Positions 17,874 through 27,385 are shown, counted from the first letter of the stretch. The stretch: DNA of 64,000 bases from Cardiobacterium hominis (GCF_900637305.1 NZ_LR134365.1:217001-281000), one strand, 5' to 3'. Numbers and translations: made by a program. Notes: a model not told the origin generated them from the sequence alone.

Positions 17874-20504
17874 TCAGTTTTTTTCGGGCAGGACTTGCGC
17901 CAACGCGGCAAGCGCGGCGGAAAGGCCTGCGGGGTTTTTGCCGCCCGCTTGGGCGAAATCGGGGCGGCCGCCGCCCTTGCCGCCGATGTGTACGGCGAGT
18001 TCGCGGATGATGTTGCCCGCATGCAGGCCGTTCGCTGTTTTGCCGACGCTGACGATGAGGCGGGCGGTGTCGTCATCCACGCTGCCGATGACGACGACGT
18101 CCGCGCCGAGGCGGTCGCGCAGTTGGTCGGCGGTGTCGCGCAGGGTGGCGTTGTCAATGCCGTCGCGTTGCAGCGCCAGTGTTTTCCAGCCGTTGATGAC
18201 CTGGATTTCGGCACCGCCACCGTCGCCGCCTTGGGCGAGTTGGCGCTTCAGCGTTTGTACTTCTTTTTCCAACGTTTTCAGTTGTTGTTGCAGGGCGCTG
18301 ATGCGCTCCGGCAGGTGTTCACCGTCGGTTTTCAGCAGCGCCGCGCTTTCAGTGAGCAGGGCGTCGCTGTGCGTGAGGTGTTCCAGCGCGGCAAGGCCGC
18401 AGACGACTTCGATGCGGCGCACACCAGCGGATACGGCGCCTTGCGAGACGACTTTGGCGAGGCCGATTTCGCCGAGGCGGCCGACGTGCGTACCGCCGCA
18501 GAGTTCGATGGAGAAGCCGTCGTCGCCCATGCTGACCACGCGCACGACGTCGCCGTATTTTTCGCCAAAGAGCGCCATCGCGCCTTTTTTCTGCGCGGCG
18601 TCGCGGCTCATTTGTTCGATGACGACCGGCGCATTGCCGAGTATTTGCGCGTTCATCATTGCTTCTACTTGCGCGATGTCTGCGGCGCTGAGCGCCTTGT
18701 CGTGCGAGAAGTCAAAGCGGGTGCGGCGCTCATCGACGAGCGAGCCTTTTTGTTGGACGTGCGTGCCGAGGGTGCTGCGCAGCGCTTTGTGCAGCAGGTG
18801 GGTGGCGGAGTGGTGGCGCTTGATGGCGGCGCGGCGTTCGCGGTCGATTTCTGCTTGTGCGGTTTCGCCGACGCTGATGTCGCCCTGTTCGACGTGGCCA
18901 ATGTGGAGGAAAGCATCGCCCTGTTTTTGTGTGTCTTCGACGCGGAAAACGCCGCTGGTGGTGCGCAGGGTGCCGCTGTCGCCAACTTGTCCGCCGGATT
19001 CGCCATAGAACGGGGTACGGTCAAGAACGACCACGCCCCGCGCGCCGGCATCCAGTTTGGTGACCGCTTTGCCGTCGGCGAAGATTTGCATGATTTGTGC
19101 GCTGCCGCTTTCTTTTTCGTAGCCGTCAAAGGCGGTTTTGCCGCTGATGTCCAGTTTTTGCGCGGCATCGAATTTGCCCGCCGCTTTGGCGCGCTCGCGC
19201 TGTTCAGCCATTGCTGCGTCATAGCCGTCCATGTCCAGCGTCAGGCCGCGTTCGCGGGCGATGTCGGCGGTGAGATCGACCGGGAAGCCGTAGGTGTCAT
19301 ACAGTTTGAAGACAGTTTCGCCGGGGATTTCTGTGCCGCGCATTTCGCCCAGCGCTTTTTCCAGCACTTCCAGCCCCGCTTCCAGCGTCTGCGCGAAGCG
19401 CTCTTCTTCGCGGCGAACCGCATCGGTGATGCGCGCTTCGGCTTCGACGATTTCCGGGTAGGCCTCGCCCATCTCGGCGACGAGTGGCGCGACCAGTTTG
19501 TAGAAGAACGGCTGATTTTGCCCGAGTTTGTAGCCGTGGCGGATGGCGCGGCGCATGATGCGGCGCAGGACGTAACCGCGGCCTTCGTTGCCTGGCAGGA
19601 CGCCATCAACCATGAGGAAGACGGTGGCGCGGATGTGGTCGGCGATGACTTTGAGCGAGGTTTGCGCGAGGTCATCACAGCCAGTCGCTTCTGCCGCGGC
19701 GGCAATCAGGTTGCGGAAGATGTCGATTTCGTAGTTGGAATGCACGCCCTGCAACACGGCGGCGATGCGCTCCAGCCCCATGCCGGTGTCGATGGACGGA
19801 CGCGGCAGCGGTTTCATCGTGCCGCTGGCGTCGCGCTCAAATTGCATGAAGACGATGTTCCAGATTTCGATGAAGCGGTCGCCGTCTTCTTCCGGCGAGC
19901 CGGGCGGACCGCCCCAGACGTCCGGGCCGTGGTCGTAGAAGATTTCCGAACAGGGGCCGCAGGGGCCGGTGTCGCCCATCGCCCAGAAGTTGTCCGATTC
20001 GTACTTGGCTTTGCCCGGTTTGTCGCCGATGCGGATGATTTTGTCCTCCGGCAGGCCGACTTTGTCGCGCCAGATGGCGAAGGCTTCGTCGTCTTCGTGG
20101 TAAACGGTGACGCAGAGTTTTTCCGGCGGCAGGCCGAAGACTTGCGTCAGCAGGTTCCAGGCGAAGGGGATGGCTTCGGCCTTGAAGTAGTCGCCAAAGC
20201 TGAAGTTGCCGAGCATTTCAAAGAAGGTGTGGTGGCGCGCGGTGTAGCCGACGTTTTCCAGGTCGTTATGCTTGCCGCCGGCGCGCACGCAGCGCTGCGA
20301 AGTGGTAGCGCGCTTGTAGTCGCGTGATTCGCTGCCGGTGAAGATGTCCTTGAATTGCACCATGCCCGCGTTGGTAAAGAGCAGGGTCGGGTCGTTACCC
20401 GGCACCAGCGAGGAGGAATGGACGATTTTGTGGCCGTGTTCGGCGAAGTAGTCGAGGAAGGCGCGCCGGATTTCGGCGGTGGATTGGGGGGGGTTATGCT
20501 TCAT
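17874..20504 (-). CDS. alaS: Alanyl-tRNA synthetase
   Basis: Charges tRNA-Ala and edits mischarged Ser/Gly. Class II core at the N-terminus ([44 protein letters not shown]), then the editing domain with the zinc/editing motif [17 protein letters not shown] and [13 protein letters not shown], and a C-terminal C-Ala domain with [15 protein letters not shown]. 876 aa is full length. The first codons overlap the end of recX by 11 bases (ATGAAGCATAA), which suggests translational coupling. Confidence 0.97.
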   Translation of the reverse strand: MKHNPPQSTAEIRRAFLDYFAEHGHKIVHSSSLVPGNDPTLLFTNAGMVQFKDIFTGSESRDYKRATTSQRCVRAGGKHNDLENVGYTARHHTFFEMLGNFSFGDYFKAEAIPFAWNLLTQVFGLPPEKLCVTVYHEDDEAFAIWRDKVGLPEDKIIRIGDKPGKAKYESDNFWAMGDTGPCGPCSEIFYDHGPDVWGGPPGSPEEDGDRFIEIWNIVFMQFERDASGTMKPLPRPSIDTGMGLERIAAVLQGVHSNYEIDIFRNLIAAAAEATGCDDLAQTSLKVIADHIRATVFLMVDGVLPGNEGRGYVLRRIMRRAIRHGYKLGQNQPFFYKLVAPLVAEMGEAYPEIVEAEARITDAVRREEERFAQTLEAGLEVLEKALGEMRGTEIPGETVFKLYDTYGFPVDLTADIARERGLTLDMDGYDAAMAEQRERAKAAGKFDAAQKLDISGKTAFDGYEKESGSAQIMQIFADGKAVTKLDAGARGVVVLDRTPFYGESGGQVGDSGTLRTTSGVFRVEDTQKQGDAFLHIGHVEQGDISVGETAQAEIDRERRAAIKRHHSATHLLHKALRSTLGTHVQQKGSLVDERRTRFDFSHDKALSAADIAQVEAMMNAQILGNAPVVIEQMSRDAAQKKGAMALFGEKYGDVVRVVSMGDDGFSIELCGGTHVGRLGEIGLAKVVSQGAVSAGVRRIEVVCGLAALEHLTHSDALLTESAALLKTDGEHLPERISALQQQLKTLEKEVQTLKRQLAQGGDGGGAEIQVINGWKTLALQRDGIDNATLRDTADQLRDRLGADVVVIGSVDDDTARLIVSVGKTANGLHAGNIIRELAVHIGGKGGGRPDFAQAGGKNPAGLSAALAALAQVLPEKN

Positions 20505-20940
20505 CTTGGGTTGCTGTCATTGCTTGCTGGATTTCTTCGTAACTGAAGCCGCGCTGCGCCATGAAACGCTGCCGCTTCGCCCGCTCCTGCGGCGTCGTCG
20601 CCGGAGCGCTGTATTTTTTTTGGTAAACCTCACGGGCGGCGGCGAACCAGTCGGCGCTATCGAGGGTCTCGCGCAGAAGTTCACCACGGATGCCGCGCGC
20701 TTCCAGTTCGTGCCGTATTTTCAGGCGGCCGTAACCGCGGTGACCGCGCAGATAGCTTTCGGCAAAGCGGGCGTCGCTTTGCCAGCCGCGTTCCGCGAGG
20801 GTTTCGAGAACGGCGGCGACGTCTTCGGCGGGAAATTCGCCCAGTTTGGCGGCAAGCTCGGCGCGGCTGTATTCGCGCCGACCGAGCGCCGCCAGACAGC
20901 GCGCTTCTATCGCACGCCGGGCGTCATCAGAAGAGCTCAT
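20494..20940 (-). CDS. recX: RecX, RecA regulatory protein
   Basis: Binds and caps RecA filaments to moderate recombination. Helical repeats of the family are visible: [61 protein letters not shown] start it at 20940, where ATG overlaps the last 14 bases of recA; an upstream start inside recA is possible but less likely. 148 aa is typical. Coupled on both sides, with recA before and alaS after. Confidence 0.9.
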   Translation of the reverse strand: MSSSDDARRAIEARCLAALGRREYSRAELAAKLGEFPAEDVAAVLETLAERGWQSDARFAESYLRGHRGYGRLKIRHELEARGIRGELLRETLDSADWFAAAREVYQKKYSAPATTPQERAKRQRFMAQRGFSYEEIQQAMTATQDEA

Positions 20941-22018
20941 TGCCGTCCGTGACGGGGGCTTCGCTGGCCTCTGCGTCGTCACCGCTATCTTTGCTTACCG
21001 GCAGTTCGGCATGGGCGTTGCCGATGTAGTGTTCACGGATTTTGGCTTCGATTTCGGCGGCAAGTTCCGGTTTTTCGGTGAGATAGGCGCGGACTTTTTC
21101 TTTGCCTTGGCCGATTTTGTCGCTGCCGTAGCTGTACCAAGCGCCGGATTTCTGGATGACGTCAATCGCCACGCCGAGGTCAATGATTTCGCCGATGCGC
21201 GAGATGCCCTGACCGTAGAGGACGTCAAATTCTGCCTGTTTGAAGGGCGGCGATACTTTGTTTTTCACCACTTTGACGCGGGTTTGGTTGCCCAGTACTT
21301 CATCGCCTTCCTTAACGGAGCCGATGCGGCGGATGTCGAGGCGCACTGAGGCGTAGAACTTGAGCGCGTTACCGCCGGTGGTGGTTTCCGGCGAGCCGAA
21401 CATCACGCCGATTTTCATGCGGATTTGGTTGATGAAGATGACCAGCGTGTTGGCGCGCTTGATGTTGGCGGTGAGTTTGCGCAGCGCCTGGCTCATCAGC
21501 CGCGCTTGCAGGCCAACGTGCGAGTCGCCCATTTCGCCTTCGATTTCCGCTTTGGGCGTGAGGGCGGCGACGGAGTCAATGACGATGACGCTGAACGCAC
21601 CGGAGCGCACCAAGGCGTCGGCGATTTCCAGCGCCTGTTCGCCGGTGTCGGGTTGGGTGATGTAGAGGTCGTCGGTATTGACGCCGAGTTTGCGCGCGTA
21701 AATCGGGTCGAGGGCGTGTTCGGCATCAATAAAGGCGGCCGTGCCGCCTGCTTTTTGCGCTTCGGCGATGACGTGCAAGGTGAGCGTCGTCTTGCCGGAA
21801 GATTCCGGGCCGTAGATTTCGACGATGCGCCCGCGCGGCAGGCCGCCGATGCCGAGCGCGATGTCCAGCCCCAAAGAGCCGGTAGAGATGGCCTGAATGT
21901 CGTGTTCGGTGGTCTGGTCGCCAAGACGCATCACCGTGCCTTTGCCGAATTGTTTGTCCAGCTGTGCCAGCACCGCTTTCAGCGCTTTTTCCTGTTCTTC
22001 CGAGATTTGTTTGCTCAT
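20927..22018 (-). CDS. recA: RecA recombinase
   Basis: ATP-dependent strand exchange and co-protease. Walker [15 protein letters not shown] near 67, Walker [11 protein letters not shown] near 140, and loop L2 with [32 protein letters not shown] near 195-225 (given here in its landmarks). The acidic C-terminal tail ends [12 protein letters not shown]. 363 aa. Only 21 bases separate it from the preceding TPR gene, so there is no room for its own promoter there, and I see no CTGT-N8-ACAG LexA box either here or before that TPR gene. Confidence 0.98.
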   Translation of the reverse strand: MSKQISEEQEKALKAVLAQLDKQFGKGTVMRLGDQTTEHDIQAISTGSLGLDIALGIGGLPRGRIVEIYGPESSGKTTLTLHVIAEAQKAGGTAAFIDAEHALDPIYARKLGVNTDDLYITQPDTGEQALEIADALVRSGAFSVIVIDSVAALTPKAEIEGEMGDSHVGLQARLMSQALRKLTANIKRANTLVIFINQIRMKIGVMFGSPETTTGGNALKFYASVRLDIRRIGSVKEGDEVLGNQTRVKVVKNKVSPPFKQAEFDVLYGQGISRIGEIIDLGVAIDVIQKSGAWYSYGSDKIGQGKEKVRAYLTEKPELAAEIEAKIREHYIGNAHAELPVSKDSGDDAEASEAPVTDGNELF

Positions 22019-22039
22019 AAATTTCCGGTTTTTTGGGGG

Positions 22040-22936
22040 TTACTGCATGGCCTTCAAGGCCTCAAGTTTGCGCGCAATCATAGCATTATCAGGGGTGTCT
22101 TTCAGCGCCTTTTCGTACTCCGCCTGCGCCATTTGTACGTATAAACGGGCGAGGTTGACCCGCGCCGAGGTGTGGTCGGGATGTTTTTCCAAAAGCGCGC
22201 GCAGGGCGGCTTCGGCGGCGGGCAAATCGCCACGTCCGGCGTAAATCACGGCAAGCGCGTTGCCCGGCTGCGGCAGGTCGGGGAAGTTCGCCTGCATCAT
22301 TTTGTACCAGCGCTCCGCTTCTTCGCTGCGGCCGAGCTGCATCAGCACCAGTCCCTTGAGGTAGGCGGCGCGGCTGTCGTCGGGGCGGGTGGAAAGGCGG
22401 GTTTCCAGTTGTTTCAGCGCGCCGCGCGGGTTGCCGTTTTCCGCCATCGACTGCGCCTGCGCGTAGCCTGACCACGGCGGGCTGGCTTCTTCTTCGGCGG
22501 CGGTTGGTTTGGGCGTGGCGCTATCGGGCGCGGGCGGCGGGGCCGTGGTCGCGGTGCCGGTAGGCGGCAACGGCTGCGTGGTGTCGCCCTCGCCGCCGGT
22601 CGGGTCGGGCGCCTTTTCCGGGCTTGCCGCGTTTTCTTTATGCGCCGCACTGTCGTCGGGCTTTTTCGCCGCTGCCGCTTTTTCTTCGGCAGGCGGCGTT
22701 TCGGGCGGTGGCGAGAGTTTGATGGTCTCGATGGTAGGGTCGTCGTCGGGCGGTGCGGATGGCGCTTCTGCCACGGGGGTTTCTTTCGCCGCATCCGGGG
22801 GCTGTTTGGCTTTTTCCTGCGCTTTTTCTGGCGTCAGCGTGTCGCCCTGCACCGGCAGCAGCGCCACCGGCGGTTCGTCCTGCGCCCAAGCGGGGGCGAG
22901 CAGGGCGGTTAGAAGGAAGAGCATGTAACGTGTCAT
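22040..22936 (-). CDS. Periplasmic TPR protein with long Pro/Ala-rich linker
   Basis: Signal peptide MTRYMLFLLTALLAPAWAQ, then about 150 residues of low-complexity Pro/Ala/Glu/Lys (PPPETPPAEEKAAAAKKP and similar), then a C-terminal TPR domain from about 185 to 298 (PRGALKQLETRLSTRPDDSRAAYLKGLVLMQLGRSEEAERWY in its parts). The layout suggests a periplasmic protein that spans from membrane to a partner and uses the TPR to bind it; no function is claimed. Start at 22936 chosen for its GGAGA binding site and signal peptide. recA follows by 21 bases. Confidence 0.8.
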   Translation of the reverse strand: MTRYMLFLLTALLAPAWAQDEPPVALLPVQGDTLTPEKAQEKAKQPPDAAKETPVAEAPSAPPDDDPTIETIKLSPPPETPPAEEKAAAAKKPDDSAAHKENAASPEKAPDPTGGEGDTTQPLPPTGTATTAPPPAPDSATPKPTAAEEEASPPWSGYAQAQSMAENGNPRGALKQLETRLSTRPDDSRAAYLKGLVLMQLGRSEEAERWYKMMQANFPDLPQPGNALAVIYAGRGDLPAAEAALRALLEKHPDHTSARVNLARLYVQMAQAEYEKALKDTPDNAMIARKLEALKAMQ

Positions 22937-22956
22937 ATATATGTCTCCTGTAAAAC

Positions 22957-22973
22957 TTTCCCCTGTGGGGAGA
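22957..22973 (-). terminator. Possible weak terminator after the ABC importer operon
   Basis: TTTCCCC-TGT-GGGGAGA hairpin; on the minus strand GGGG is followed by AAAGTTTT. Only four G-C pairs are firm. It sits between the permease stop and the TPR gene. Confidence 0.35.
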
Positions 22974-22982
22974 GAAATCGCT

Positions 22983-23777
22983 TTATTCCCGCCAGCGCAG
23001 CACCCGCCGTTCGCAGACGCCGAGCAGCCACGACAGCACGATGCCAAGCAACGCCAGCAGGGTCACGCCGGCCAGCAGCTGATCCATCTGGTACAGCTGT
23101 CCGGCGGCCGCGATGTAGGCGCCGACGCCACGGTCGGCGTTCATCATTTCCGCCACCACCAGCATGGTGATGGCGATGGAAATGGAGATGCGGAAGCCGG
23201 CGAAGATGCCCGGCATCGCCCCCGGCAGGATGATTTTGCGCACGATGGCCGCAGGCGGCAGCCCGAACGACTGTCCCATGCGGATGAGGTTGCGATCGAC
23301 GTTATCGACCGCCGCGTAGGTGGCAATCACCGTCGGGAAGAGCGTGCCGATCAAAATCGTCGCCACTTTCGAGCCTTCGTCAATGCCGAACCAGACGAGA
23401 AACAGCGGCAAGAGCGCGATTTTCGGCACGGGAAAGAGCGCCGATACCAGCGGCAGCAGCGTGCCGCGCGCCACCCGCGACAGACCGATCATCAGGCCGA
23501 TCATGATACCGAGCGCACTGCCCAGTCCCCAGCCGATGAGCAGGCGGCGCAGGCTGGCGCCGAGATGCAGCCACAGTTCGCCGGACAGCAGCAGGTTCTG
23601 CAATTGCACGATGATTTCCGCAGGCGAGGCGATAAAGGTGCGGCTAATCCAGCCGGCGCGCACCGCCATTTCCCACAGGGCAAGCAGCACGGCGAAGGTC
23701 GCCCAGCCCATCCAGCGCGGCGCCGCACCGCCAAATGCGCGCGCCCGCAGCGGCACGGGTATGCGTTTCTCGCTCAT
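22983..23777 (-). CDS. ABC importer permease (SsuC/TauC type)
   Basis: Inner-membrane subunit of a nitrate/sulfonate/taurine/pyrimidine-type importer. Five or six hydrophobic segments and the EAA loop (MGQSFGLPPAAIVRKIILPGAMPGIFAGFRI in landmarks) that contacts the ATPase are visible. The start at 23777 overlaps the ATPase stop as ATGA; 264 aa. The longer upstream reading frame is ATPase coding sequence in another frame. Substrate cannot be told from sequence; see the binding protein. Confidence 0.88.
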   Translation of the reverse strand: MSEKRIPVPLRARAFGGAAPRWMGWATFAVLLALWEMAVRAGWISRTFIASPAEIIVQLQNLLLSGELWLHLGASLRRLLIGWGLGSALGIMIGLMIGLSRVARGTLLPLVSALFPVPKIALLPLFLVWFGIDEGSKVATILIGTLFPTVIATYAAVDNVDRNLIRMGQSFGLPPAAIVRKIILPGAMPGIFAGFRISISIAITMLVVAEMMNADRGVGAYIAAAGQLYQMDQLLAGVTLLALLGIVLSWLLGVCERRVLRWRE

Positions 23778-24538
23778 CCTTCCAGCTCCCGTTCTGCCGC
23801 GCGCGCTTCGTCGCGCATCAACTGCCACAGTTGCCGCTCTACCGCCTGCAATTCGGGCGCGTGTTCATCGCGCGCATCCAGCGGCGTATCGAGCGCGACC
23901 ACTTCGCGTACCTGCCCGGGACGGCGCGACATCACCACGATTTTGTGGCCGAGGCGCACCGCTTCGCGCAGGTTGTGCGTGACGTACGCCGCGGAAAACG
24001 GCGCCGCCGACCACAACCGCACGAAATCATCGAGCAGCAAATCCTTGGTCTGGCTGTCGAGGGCGGAGAGCGGCTCGTCCATCAGCATCACCGCCGGATT
24101 GACCGCGAGCGCGCGGGCAATCGCCACCCGCTGTTTCATCCCGCCGGAAAGCTGGCGAATCCAGGCATGGGCAAATTCGGTAAGCTGGGTGCGCGCCAGC
24201 ACGTCATGGATGCGCTCGCGCCGCTCTGCCGCCGAGAGCGGGTGCTGCTCCAGCACCAGCGCGATATTATCCGCCACCGTGCGCCACGGCAGCAGGGCAA
24301 AATCCTGAAAGACGAACGTCAGCGGGTTAAGCGATGCCGCAGGCGGCGCGCCTTCCATCCACACCGTGCCCTGCTCGGCGCGCTCCAGCCCGCCAATCAT
24401 CCGCAGCAGCGTTGACTTGCCGCAGCCGGACGGGCCGATGATGCAGACAATCTCGCCCGCCTCAATCGCAAACGACACATCCTGCAACACCAGCCGCCCG
24501 TGATAGCGGTGGGAAATGCCCTCAACCAAAAGCCGCAT
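23774..24538 (-). CDS. ABC importer ATPase (SsuB/TauB type)
   Basis: Cytosolic ATPase of the importer. Walker A GPSGCGKST near 36, Q-loop FVFQDFALLPW, signature LSGGMKQRVAIARAL near 130, Walker B VMLMDEPLSALD, H-loop VTHNLREAV. 254 aa. Its start overlaps the binding-protein stop (ATGA) and its stop overlaps the permease start, so the three genes are translationally coupled. Confidence 0.92.
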   Translation of the reverse strand: MRLLVEGISHRYHGRLVLQDVSFAIEAGEIVCIIGPSGCGKSTLLRMIGGLERAEQGTVWMEGAPPAASLNPLTFVFQDFALLPWRTVADNIALVLEQHPLSAAERRERIHDVLARTQLTEFAHAWIRQLSGGMKQRVAIARALAVNPAVMLMDEPLSALDSQTKDLLLDDFVRLWSAAPFSAAYVTHNLREAVRLGHKIVVMSRRPGQVREVVALDTPLDARDEHAPELQAVERQLWQLMRDEARAAERELEG

Positions 24539-25518
24539 CAGTCTGCCAGCAGCGCGTTTATGTCCAGCGTATCCGGCACCAGCTTCTGCGCCTTGAACCA
24601 GCCGATTTGCTTGCGCACATCGTCGCGGTTCAGCCGCGCCTCCGGCGAAATCAGCATCGCGCCCTCGCGGATGAGGCGGCTCGCCTCCTCGGCGCTGCGA
24701 TCGACGTACACATATTTATGAATAGCGGCGATGACCGCTTCCGTTGCCGCCGCATCCAGCGATTTATCCACCAGCGCCGCGTTGTAATCCGCCGCGCCCT
24801 TGGCAAACGCGCGCTTGAATGCCGCCATCTGCTCAGGCTTCTCCTGCGCCAGCTTCGTGCCGGTAAAGAGTACCGTCACCTGATAGCCCGGCAGGAAATC
24901 CACCACCTTGCCAATCTCGACCGCCGCCCCCTTGGCGACCAAATCGGCGGCAATGCCCGGCTGGGCGACGGCAACGTCCACCTTGCCCGCCTGCAACGCC
25001 GCGGCGATTGCCGGCATATTGTTCAGCGCGACCGTCTTCACCTTCGCCTCCACCTTGGCGGCAATCTGCGCGCCCATATATTCAAACGAAGAGCCTTGGG
25101 TGGTGATGGCAAAGCGCTTGCCGTCCAGCTCCATCGGCGACTGCAAACCGCCGTCAAACGCCGCCTTGCTGGCGAGGATTTTATGCCCCGGCACGCCGTC
25201 GGCTTCCTCCAGCGCACCGCCAAAAATACGCACCGTATCGCCGCGCGCCGCCAGATTCAGCAGCCCGCCGGACACGGCAGTCACGCCAAAATCAATATCG
25301 CCGGAAGCAATGGCAACCGCCATCGCCTGCGCCGCCTGAAACGGCACCAGCTCGGCATCCAGCCCCTCGGCGGCGTAATAGCCTTTTTCTTTGGCAATAA
25401 AACTGGGCGCATGCGAAGGCAGGGCGATATAGCCGACCTTCACCTTGTCCGCCGCCTGCGCGGCAAACGCCGCTACCGCCAAAACCGCCGCCAGCGCGGC
25501 GCGCAACATAGCTTTCAT
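24538..25518 (-). CDS. ABC importer periplasmic binding protein (NMT1/SsuA-like)
   Basis: Signal peptide MKAMLRAALAAVLAVAAFAAQA, then an NMT1/THI5-like fold: KVGYIALPSHAPSFIAKEKGYY, DIDFGVTAVSGGLLNL, FAITTQGSSFEYMGAQIAA. Such proteins bind sulfonates, nitrate, pyrimidine precursors of thiamin or similar small anions. The position a few tens of kb from the cys genes does not decide among them. Start at 25518 has GGAGG seven bases before it. 326 aa. A terminator-like hairpin lies just upstream in its leader. Confidence 0.85.
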   Translation of the reverse strand: MKAMLRAALAAVLAVAAFAAQAADKVKVGYIALPSHAPSFIAKEKGYYAAEGLDAELVPFQAAQAMAVAIASGDIDFGVTAVSGGLLNLAARGDTVRIFGGALEEADGVPGHKILASKAAFDGGLQSPMELDGKRFAITTQGSSFEYMGAQIAAKVEAKVKTVALNNMPAIAAALQAGKVDVAVAQPGIAADLVAKGAAVEIGKVVDFLPGYQVTVLFTGTKLAQEKPEQMAAFKRAFAKGAADYNAALVDKSLDAAATEAVIAAIHKYVYVDRSAEEASRLIREGAMLISPEARLNRDDVRKQIGWFKAQKLVPDTLDINALLAD

Positions 25519-25534
25519 AAAACCTCCGGTAAAA

Positions 25535-25569
25535 AACCGCGCAACCACGCGCGAAGGCGGCTTTTTAAC
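25535..25569 (-). promoter_or_regulatory. Terminator-like hairpin in the leader of the ABC importer operon
   Basis: On the minus strand AAAAAGCCGC...CGCGC-GTGGTT-GCGCG-GTTTTTT ends about 17 bases before the binding-protein start, just upstream of its GGAGG. Position and T6 run suggest attenuation, or a roadblock that needs antitermination. No known riboswitch core was recognised. Confidence 0.4.
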
Positions 25570-25665
25570 ATAGCGGTAAGGGTTGTTCAAGCAGCAGCGG
25601 CGCAGCCAGCGCGCGTTGGACTCGGTAAAATGCCCTCCCCTAATCAATCCTTACACCGCAAAAAC

Positions 25666-26223
25666 ATGAAGCAACCCCCAGATCCCGCCACCCGCATCAG
25701 CAAGCGCCTCAGTTTCATCCTGCGCCACCAACCACAAAGCATCGGCATCACCCTCGATGCGCAGGGCTGGGTAGACGTCGCCATCCTCCTGCAACAACTA
25801 AACGCGCACGGCACTGCCATTGACCGCGCCCTGTTGGACCACGTCGTCGCCACCAACCCGAAACAGCGCTTCAGTTACGATGCGAGCGGCACGAAAATCC
25901 GCGCCAACCAGGGACATTCCGTCGCGATTGACCTCGCCTACACCCCGTGCGTGCCGCCGGAGACGCTTTATCACGGCACCGCACGCAGCACCTTCGCCGC
26001 CATCCGCGAAAGCGGCGGGCTGGACAAGCGCACGCGCCACCACGTCCACCTCTCGTCCGACGTGGAGACCGCGATGAAAGTCGGCCAGCGCCACGGCAAA
26101 CCGCTGGTGCTGCGCATCGCAGCTGGCGAAATGCAGCGCGACGGCCATGTGTTCTACCAGAGCGACAACGGCGTCTGGCTCACCGAGCACGTCCCCCTCG
26201 CCTATATCAGCGCCGACGCTTAA
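25666..26223 (+). CDS. kptA: RNA 2'-phosphotransferase (Tpt1/KptA)
   Basis: Removes a 2'-phosphate from RNA using NAD+, forming ADP-ribose 1'',2''-cyclic phosphate; in eukaryotes the last step of tRNA splicing. Bacteria lack that splicing pathway, so the natural substrate is unknown (perhaps repaired RNA ends or ADP-ribosylation). The N-terminal winged helix has SKRLSFILRHQP with the conserved Arg-His; the ADP-ribosyl domain has LYHGTARSTFAAIRESGG, RTRHHVHLSSD and KPLVLRIAAGEM. 185 aa is the family length. The start has no clear Shine-Dalgarno; an in-frame ATG at 25630 is an alternative. It is divergent from the ABC operon. Confidence 0.9.
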   Translation: MKQPPDPATRISKRLSFILRHQPQSIGITLDAQGWVDVAILLQQLNAHGTAIDRALLDHVVATNPKQRFSYDASGTKIRANQGHSVAIDLAYTPCVPPETLYHGTARSTFAAIRESGGLDKRTRHHVHLSSDVETAMKVGQRHGKPLVLRIAAGEMQRDGHVFYQSDNGVWLTEHVPLAYISADA

Positions 26224-26424
26224 CCAAATTGCAAGAAACGCCCGCGCCCAAACCCCTAAGAATCCGTGAAAAACTATGCTTTTAACGTCCTGTGTAGTGA
26301 CCAAAGCGAGGCAAGTCGCCGATATGTCCCCTCTCCCGTGGGAGGGTTAGTGTGGGGGCAGCAACTGTGAAAAATTGAAACCTCATCCCGCAAGTTGCAT
26401 ACGCGCACCCGCCACGGCAAAACC

Positions 26425-26449
26425 AAAGGGCGTCCAACGGACGCCCTTT
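26425..26449. terminator. Bidirectional terminator between kptA and vapC
   Basis: Perfect palindrome AAAGGGCGTCC-AAC-GGACGCCCTTT, lying between two convergent genes, 200 bases after kptA and 48 after vapC. The rest of the 270-base gap holds a CCTCTCCC/GGGAGGG repeat near 26329-26347 and nothing else I can identify. Confidence 0.75.
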
Positions 26450-26496
26450 AATATTTCTGCACACACAACCGTTTGAATTTCTGCCTACAGCTAATT

Positions 26497-26898
26497 TCAA
26501 ACAACCCAATTCTCCAGCCGCAATCCTTCAACCCGCTGAAACTCCGCAAGATTATTGCTAATCAGCACCAATCCCTCGCTGCGCGCATGTGCGGCGATGT
26601 GAATGTCATTGCCGCCGATAACTTTTCCTGCCTTTTGCAGCTGAAAGCGGATATTTCCATAGTGATACGCGGCTTTAAGCCCGTAGGGCAGGATTTCCAG
26701 ACGCGAGAAAAAATCTTCGAGATCCGCGCGGTTACGTTCAGGCCACGCGCTTTTTTCCACCCCGAAACACAGCTCGGCGGCGGTAATACTGCTGATACAG
26801 AGCTGCGAAACCAGGCGGTTGAAGCGCTCCTGCATCCCCGCAGGCCGGTTCTTCATCGTATAGATGATGGTGTTGGTATCCAGCATATAGGTCAGCAT
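26497..26898 (-). CDS. vapC: VapC-type PIN-domain ribonuclease toxin
   Basis: PIN-domain endoribonuclease; family members cut initiator tRNA or other tRNAs or rRNA. Acidic catalytic residues are in place: D7 (MLDTNTIIY), E42 (ITAAELCFG) and D98 (GGNDIHIAAHA), followed by ISNNLAEFQRVEGLRLENW, where the family usually reads TNN. 133 aa. Its ATG overlaps the vapB stop (TAATG). It should be held inactive by VapB and degrade RNA when VapB is lost. All key residues are intact, so it is probably functional. Confidence 0.93.
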   Translation of the reverse strand: MLTYMLDTNTIIYTMKNRPAGMQERFNRLVSQLCISSITAAELCFGVEKSAWPERNRADLEDFFSRLEILPYGLKAAYHYGNIRFQLQKAGKVIGGNDIHIAAHARSEGLVLISNNLAEFQRVEGLRLENWVV

Positions 26899-27131
26899 TA
26901 CCAGTCTTCCCGCTCTTGCGGCGGCTCCTGTTCAACGCTGAAATCTTCGCTTAGCCACTGTTCCTTGGGCTTGGCAAAGAAGCTGTCCCATGACTGCCCT
27001 GCGGGCGAGATGATGCGTTCATTACCCTGTTTGCGCACTTCGACTTTTTTGACATTTTCATCAAAGCGCATGTCCGCCGGCAGGCGGACGGCCTGGGTTC
27101 GATTGTTCATAAAAACCGTTCCTTCACTCAT
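26898..27131 (-). CDS. vapB: VapB-type antitoxin
   Basis: 77-aa antitoxin. The N-terminal part VFMNNRTQAVRLPADMRF is the AbrB/MazE-like swapped-hairpin DNA-binding domain typical of VapB; the acidic C-terminal third (EDFSVEQEPPQEREDW) would wrap around VapC. It is the first gene of the pair, as usual, and is expected to repress its own promoter together with VapC. Confidence 0.9.
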   Translation of the reverse strand: MSEGTVFMNNRTQAVRLPADMRFDENVKKVEVRKQGNERIISPAGQSWDSFFAKPKEQWLSEDFSVEQEPPQEREDW

Positions 27132-27163
27132 GTATCACTCCGGTTCACAGGAATGCGCCGCAC

Positions 27164-27192
27164 TATATAGCCGTGATGTATGGCTGTCAAAC
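27164..27192 (-). promoter_or_regulatory. Sigma-70 promoter of vapBC
   Basis: TTGACA (27187-27192) and TATAGT (27164-27169) on the minus strand, spacing 17, about 33 bases before vapB. A near-consensus promoter fits an autoregulated toxin-antitoxin pair. Confidence 0.75.
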
Positions 27193-27355
27193 CCACGCAA
27201 CGATTTGATTTCAAATAGCTGCTGCGGCGCCTTGCCGCAATGTTTTTCCATAATCCCCGTCTGCCCCTTTTTACCAACAGCGCGGCATCATTAAATTCTT
27301 CCCTAGCTTTTTGAGATTATAAAAATGTATGGGAAATAATTTGCTTTGGCAGGGA

Positions 27356-27385
27356 TTGACGGGCTGTTAAATTTTCCTGTATAAC
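27356..27385 (+). promoter_or_regulatory. Candidate promoter of putP
   Basis: TTGACG at 27356 and TATAAC at 27380, spacing 18, about 78 bases before the putP start. The rest of the 330-base vapB-putP gap is A+T-rich and shows no other gene. Confidence 0.6.

Noticed and set aside
25519-25640. Thiamin (TPP) riboswitch before the NMT1-like binding protein
   Set aside because: The conserved CTGAGA and ACCTGATC-type cores are absent; only the terminator-like hairpin remains.
25666-27131. kptA plus vapBC as a new RNA-based defence island
   Set aside because: The genes are convergent, separated by a bidirectional terminator, and show no shared regulation or further defence genes.
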